Origin: Brachynemurus nebulosus
Lineage: Eukaryota > Arthropoda > Insecta > Neuroptera > Myrmeleontidae
Length of the DNA: 64,000 bases
Direction: 5' to 3'
Assembly (NCBI GenBank): GCA_035578155.1
Contig: JAPWDM010000003.1
Span: forward strand, 68,812,142 to 68,876,141
The position numbers and the translations under genes were made by a program. Under the pieces are notes generated by a model, which did no database searches, had not been told where the DNA came from, and worked only from the letters and a program-made list of their open reading frames with translations. This document shows positions 60,280 through 64,000 of the stretch, piece after piece (within the stretch, counting starts at the first letter, position 1; every line of letters starts with the position of its first letter).

Positions 60280-60861
60280 TTTCGGGGAAGTTCTATCATG
60301 TTCTTATTTTTGTTTATAAAAAGCGATACACACATATTATTGAAATACATCAATTAATAACTGTTTGATTGGTGAATTGATAGTTCTAGAAGATTAATTC
60401 AGTGTACAGGAAACAGGAAAAAATATTCTACTCTCCATTTACATATGATCTACAAATTTGACAGGCGTACAAAAATTAAGAAAAAAAAGTATAATATTTA
60501 TAGATCTGAGCGTTACTTTATGGTATTCCATATTTGTAAATAATAAACAAATATTTCGCAAAATACCTACTGTGACAATTGTTTCGAACCGTCAATTCAT
60601 TTTCAAACAGAATTCCGTTTGAAAATGAAAGCGAGAACAAAGTATTTTTGGTCCCTTGAAAATAAAAGTGACACTTTACTCCTTATTATGAGGGACTAAA
60701 GTATGTATTTTAGTCCCGGAATTACAAAAGACATAATTGACATTTCAAAAAATTAAAAAATTCATTCCATACACTCAGCGTTAAACATATTTTACGTTTA
60801 CGCATGCACAGTAATTACCATTATTCGAATTGTACTGAAATTTATACAGGATCATATATAA

Positions 60862-60875
60862 CCCCCCCCCCCCCC
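60862..60875. repeat. C14 homopolymer
   Basis: Fourteen consecutive C in very AT-rich DNA. Confidence 0.9.
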
Positions 60876-61231
60876 AAATATTGGTGACAATTACCGAACT
60901 AAACTGCACAATTTCTAAAAATTTCATCAATAACGATCGAAACGAGTTTTCGGACCGACAGACACGAAACCAAATTTGTTCAGGAAACTCTAAAACGTAA
61001 AATGTGCATAAAATTTTCATATCTCAAAAGTGATTACAATGCTTTTGCTACTTTAGTAGTTTCGGAAGTAATAAGTAGGTAAGCGTTTATCAATTATAAA
61101 AAAAAAAGATGGGTAGAATTTATTCTTTAATGATTTTAATTTTATTACTCTTATCAAATTTGCAAATTGTATTTGAACGGAATGTAGATAATATGTAATG
61201 AAGAAAATATATATGTTTTATTGTATGATAA

Positions 61232-62672
61232 AGATGGACGATTATGAATAATTTACATAATCGAATGATTAGTAATATTAATTATAATTACTAATCACTT
61301 GTTTACGATTTATTATAAATTCAAGTTGGATGCATTGTATACAATAGTTAATGCAGTTATTAATATATACATTTTAATATTATTAGTTTTTTTTTTTTTT
61401 TTTTACAAAAACAACCTTACAAGGGGAGTATCAAACATGGGAATCACGAATTTGGGAGAAATTAATATATGTTGTGGAATATATTTCTCTGAATATTGTA
61501 GTGATAATAATTTAGGCCAATGCGACTTTATTCAAAAATTAAACGCATGAAAAATTTCGAATAACATATCGTGTTTGATATGTATCAGTTAGTTAGTACT
61601 GTCTGCAACAAGGGCCGCTCGCTGGTGGTGTGGATAGTGTCTGCTGTCATATATGTAATTTTTTTTAATATGCAGACGGAAAGGTTCTGTGTTCGAATTT
61701 ATGCCTTTACAGCATAAATAATTCTCTTTTCAATTTTTTTTTAACTTTTTCAGTATTGTACAATGGGTCGATTAATTACATTGAGGATGCTATAATTCTT
61801 TTTAAAAGGAGATATGGTATTCTTTTTTATGTCATTATTATATAAAAAAATTTAAAATTGCCATTACTTTAAATAAGGATAAAATGATGAATGTCTAAAA
61901 ATAGTATAAATAATTTATAATAAAAATCGCTTTAATTTTATATAAAAAAAAAAAATTCAGTAATTTAAAATTTACCTTAAAATTACTGTTACATATAGTG
62001 ACAACATGTACAAAAAATATTATATCTCCTTTTTCAGAAAATAATTATAGCATAATAATGACATAAAAAAGAATACCATATTTCCATTTAAAAAAAAAAT
62101 TATAGCATCGTCAATGTAATTGACCATTGTACAATATTGAAAAAATTTAAAAAAAAAAAATTGAAAAGATAATTATTTATGTTGCAAAGGCATAGATCCG
62201 AACATAGAACTTTTCCGTCTGTATATTAAAAAAAGTTACATACATGACAGCAGACACTAACCACACCACCAGCGGCCCTTGTTGCAGACAATACCAACTA
62301 ACTGATACATATCAAACACGATATGTTATTCGAAATTTTTCGTGCGTTTAATTTCTAAATAAAGTCGCATTGGCCTAAATTATTATCAATACAATACTCA
62401 GAGAAATATATTCCACAATATATATTTTCTCCCAAACCCGTGATTCCCATGTTTGATACTCCCCTTGTTAGTCAAATTACTTTTGAAAGAGAAAATTACA
62501 GAAAAGAGAAAAGGGATAATATATTGTGCTTATACTTAACTACATGTAGATTGCTGTTTTTCCTGTTTGTCCTTTCATATACATACTTACAATTTTGGAC
62601 TGCTGTCGTTCATTCATATTCGTTTGATTGATTAATGATTTAATTGGTATCATTCATAATCCCCCATCAATT
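61232..62672. mobile_element. hAT-like element, relative of 36398-38258
   Basis: The left end GGACGATTATGAATAATTTA and the right end ATCATTCATAATC resemble those of 36398-38258, and an internal AAATTCAAGT block is shared. A large foldback (61417-62470) is inserted in it. No transposase. Confidence 0.55.
61417..62470. repeat. large foldback with ~420-nt arms
   Basis: The left arm (61417 to about 61841) is mirrored by about 62053-62470, with a spacer of about 210 nt. Each arm contains a tRNA-like Pol III promoter pattern: TGGTGTGGATAGTG (A-box like) and TGTTCGAATTTATGCC (B-box like) on the left, mirrored and diverged on the right. Confidence 0.75.
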
Positions 62673-63444
62673 AAGACGTTAACGGTCATGACGGATTATG
62701 ACGATTATGTCAATACGCTTTTCATTTGGTGCTGTAACATACGGCTTTCATGACCGCCGTCAACGTGTTAATAACCAAACCTTATATAATTTCTTCATTT
62801 TTTTCTAAATACAGCACAACTATTTTCAGCTAATAATCTTTTTTTTTTGAGGAGTTTACGAAAGAGTCATAAAGTCATAATTGTATTCTTATTTAACAAT
62901 ATTATATTAAAATTAATATAATAATTATTTAATTAATAATCAACAAGTGTTACATTATAAATTAACAATTGTATTATTTTAATATATTTAACGATACTTT
63001 ATGAAGTACATTTATGTATAATATATTTTGCAGGCCTTTTTTCAAATATTCAGTTGAATATTTTTTTTTTTTAATATTATTAAATTAGACTAACAAACTA
63101 GCAGTGTTCGTTTTTCACTTATATATATTTTCGATCACTTTTTAAGTATTTATTTATATATATAGCAAATTATCGCATATTTTAAGAAGGGTAATCATCT
63201 TTCTTTAAATAATGTAATGGTCTTTTTTTACTATAATGCCTTTTTTCTAAATTTCCTACAAAAATGGAATGTTTGTTTTAATAGAGAATATGCCTGTAAT
63301 TAAAATAATTTTAAATATTTTTTTCTAAGTATTCAATTTACAATTTTTTATAATATTTTCAATATTTGAATTTTTTATGAAATTTTAAACGCGGGCAATC
63401 ACTGAACGTTATGTTGACGTTTTCTACTGACAGACACTTGTGCA
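62673..63444. other. gene-free stretch
   Basis: AT-rich DNA; nothing recognised. Confidence 0.5.
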
Positions 63445-63756
63445 TATTGGGAATCGTAAAACTCAGATACGCGAACTAGTGATCAAAAAAATAACTACTG
63501 CCAGTAGGCAAGGTTTGTTTATTAGGTTTTGACAATTCACAAAATTTGTAGTATTTAGTTTACAAAATGTAAACTGGCATAATTTTTTAAATGTCATTCT
63601 TATTTTTCCCTTATAATTTATTGCTTTCAAATAAAAACGAATAATTCAAAATTGTTACCATTTTTTTAAGTGTCAATTTTTGCCATCTGGTGACAAGTGA
63701 AAAAACTACTCCTACTAATAAAATATTAAACCACGCCTCCATTTGATTTCCTAATA
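63445..63756. repeat. TTGGGA-family element, third full copy
   Basis: Starts TATTGGGAATC and ends GATTTCCTAATA. The interior contains CCATCTGGTGAC and CCACGCCTCCATTTGATTTC, as in the copies at 48655 and 52111. Confidence 0.7.
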
Positions 63757-64000
63757 GCTATTGGGATTATTGTGATTCAATTTTAGTTTTAGTGGTTTTA
63801 ACATTTATTAACCCAAATGTGTGAAACTGCCAGCTCTAGTGTCAAGCATCAAAGTGTGCCTTGTTACGTCACACAACGCGCGAAATGGCAGATGTTTAAA
63901 CTGTAGTTTTTCTTTTGTGATTTAATATTGTGCATATTCCCTATTATTTAAATACCCTTCTGACATTATTCCTAATTAATATATTTTAGTTATTATTTAC

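Noticed and set aside
61610..61710. A functional tRNA gene
   Set aside because: A- and B-box-like motifs are present but no complete cloverleaf can be drawn and the sequence is part of a foldback repeat.
1..64000. CRISPR array, bacterial operon, riboswitch or phage features
   Set aside because: The DNA is clearly eukaryotic (spliced genes, ZAD zinc fingers, eukaryotic DNA transposons); no short regularly spaced repeats of CRISPR type were seen.

Overview
The window is AT-rich DNA (genes broken by short and long GT-AG introns, intergenic DNA full of small transposons), and the gene content points to an insect. The strongest clue is a cluster of genes that join a ZAD domain to C2H2 zinc fingers, a combination that expanded in insects. 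Codon use and family content do not let me name the species; a beetle or another AT-rich insect fits.

Layout. 1-15.2 kb: no convincing gene, only small inverted-repeat transposons (pogo-, Harbinger-, piggyBac- and hAT-like). 15.3-28.6 kb (+): one complete gene of eight main coding exons (577 residues) joining an unfamiliar N-terminal region, a short coiled coil, a winged-helix-like segment and a C-terminal purine nucleoside phosphorylase/MTA-SAH nucleosidase-type domain, with three further in-phase candidate exons. Its introns hold a pogo-like element, a Harbinger-like element, foldbacks, a four-copy 305-bp repeat of ABAB order inside an inverted-repeat element, and a hAT-like nest beside a (TA)29 run. 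28.6-33.6 kb: gene-free. 33.6-38.4 kb (+): a seven-exon gene for a 365-residue multi-pass membrane protein I do not recognise; its last intron is almost wholly one hAT-like element with a piggyBac-type MITE inside. 40.0-58.6 kb: six ZAD-C2H2 genes, called A (-), B (-), C (+), D (+), E (+) and F (+) here. Each has a first exon coding the first half of the ZAD, a phase-0 intron at the same place (after the residues TSVQ), and a second exon with 8 to 13 fingers. B and C are head to head, 152 bp apart. C, D and E are repeats of a unit of about 3.2 kb once later transposon insertions are subtracted. F, related to A, is damaged. 58.6-64 kb: repeats, including a large foldback inside a hAT-like element.

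How it works together. The ZAD genes look like an actively evolving array of transcription factors: tandem duplication, domain shuffling between copies, finger loss and gain, and one decaying member. ZADs are known dimerisation modules and the fingers should bind DNA in the nucleus. The phosphorylase-fusion gene and the membrane-protein gene seem unrelated to the array. Because the paralogous flanks align, several transposon insertions can be dated relative to each other and their ends fixed from empty sites. Everything rests on reading the sequence by eye; exon joins were checked by phase and splice signals, not by transcripts.
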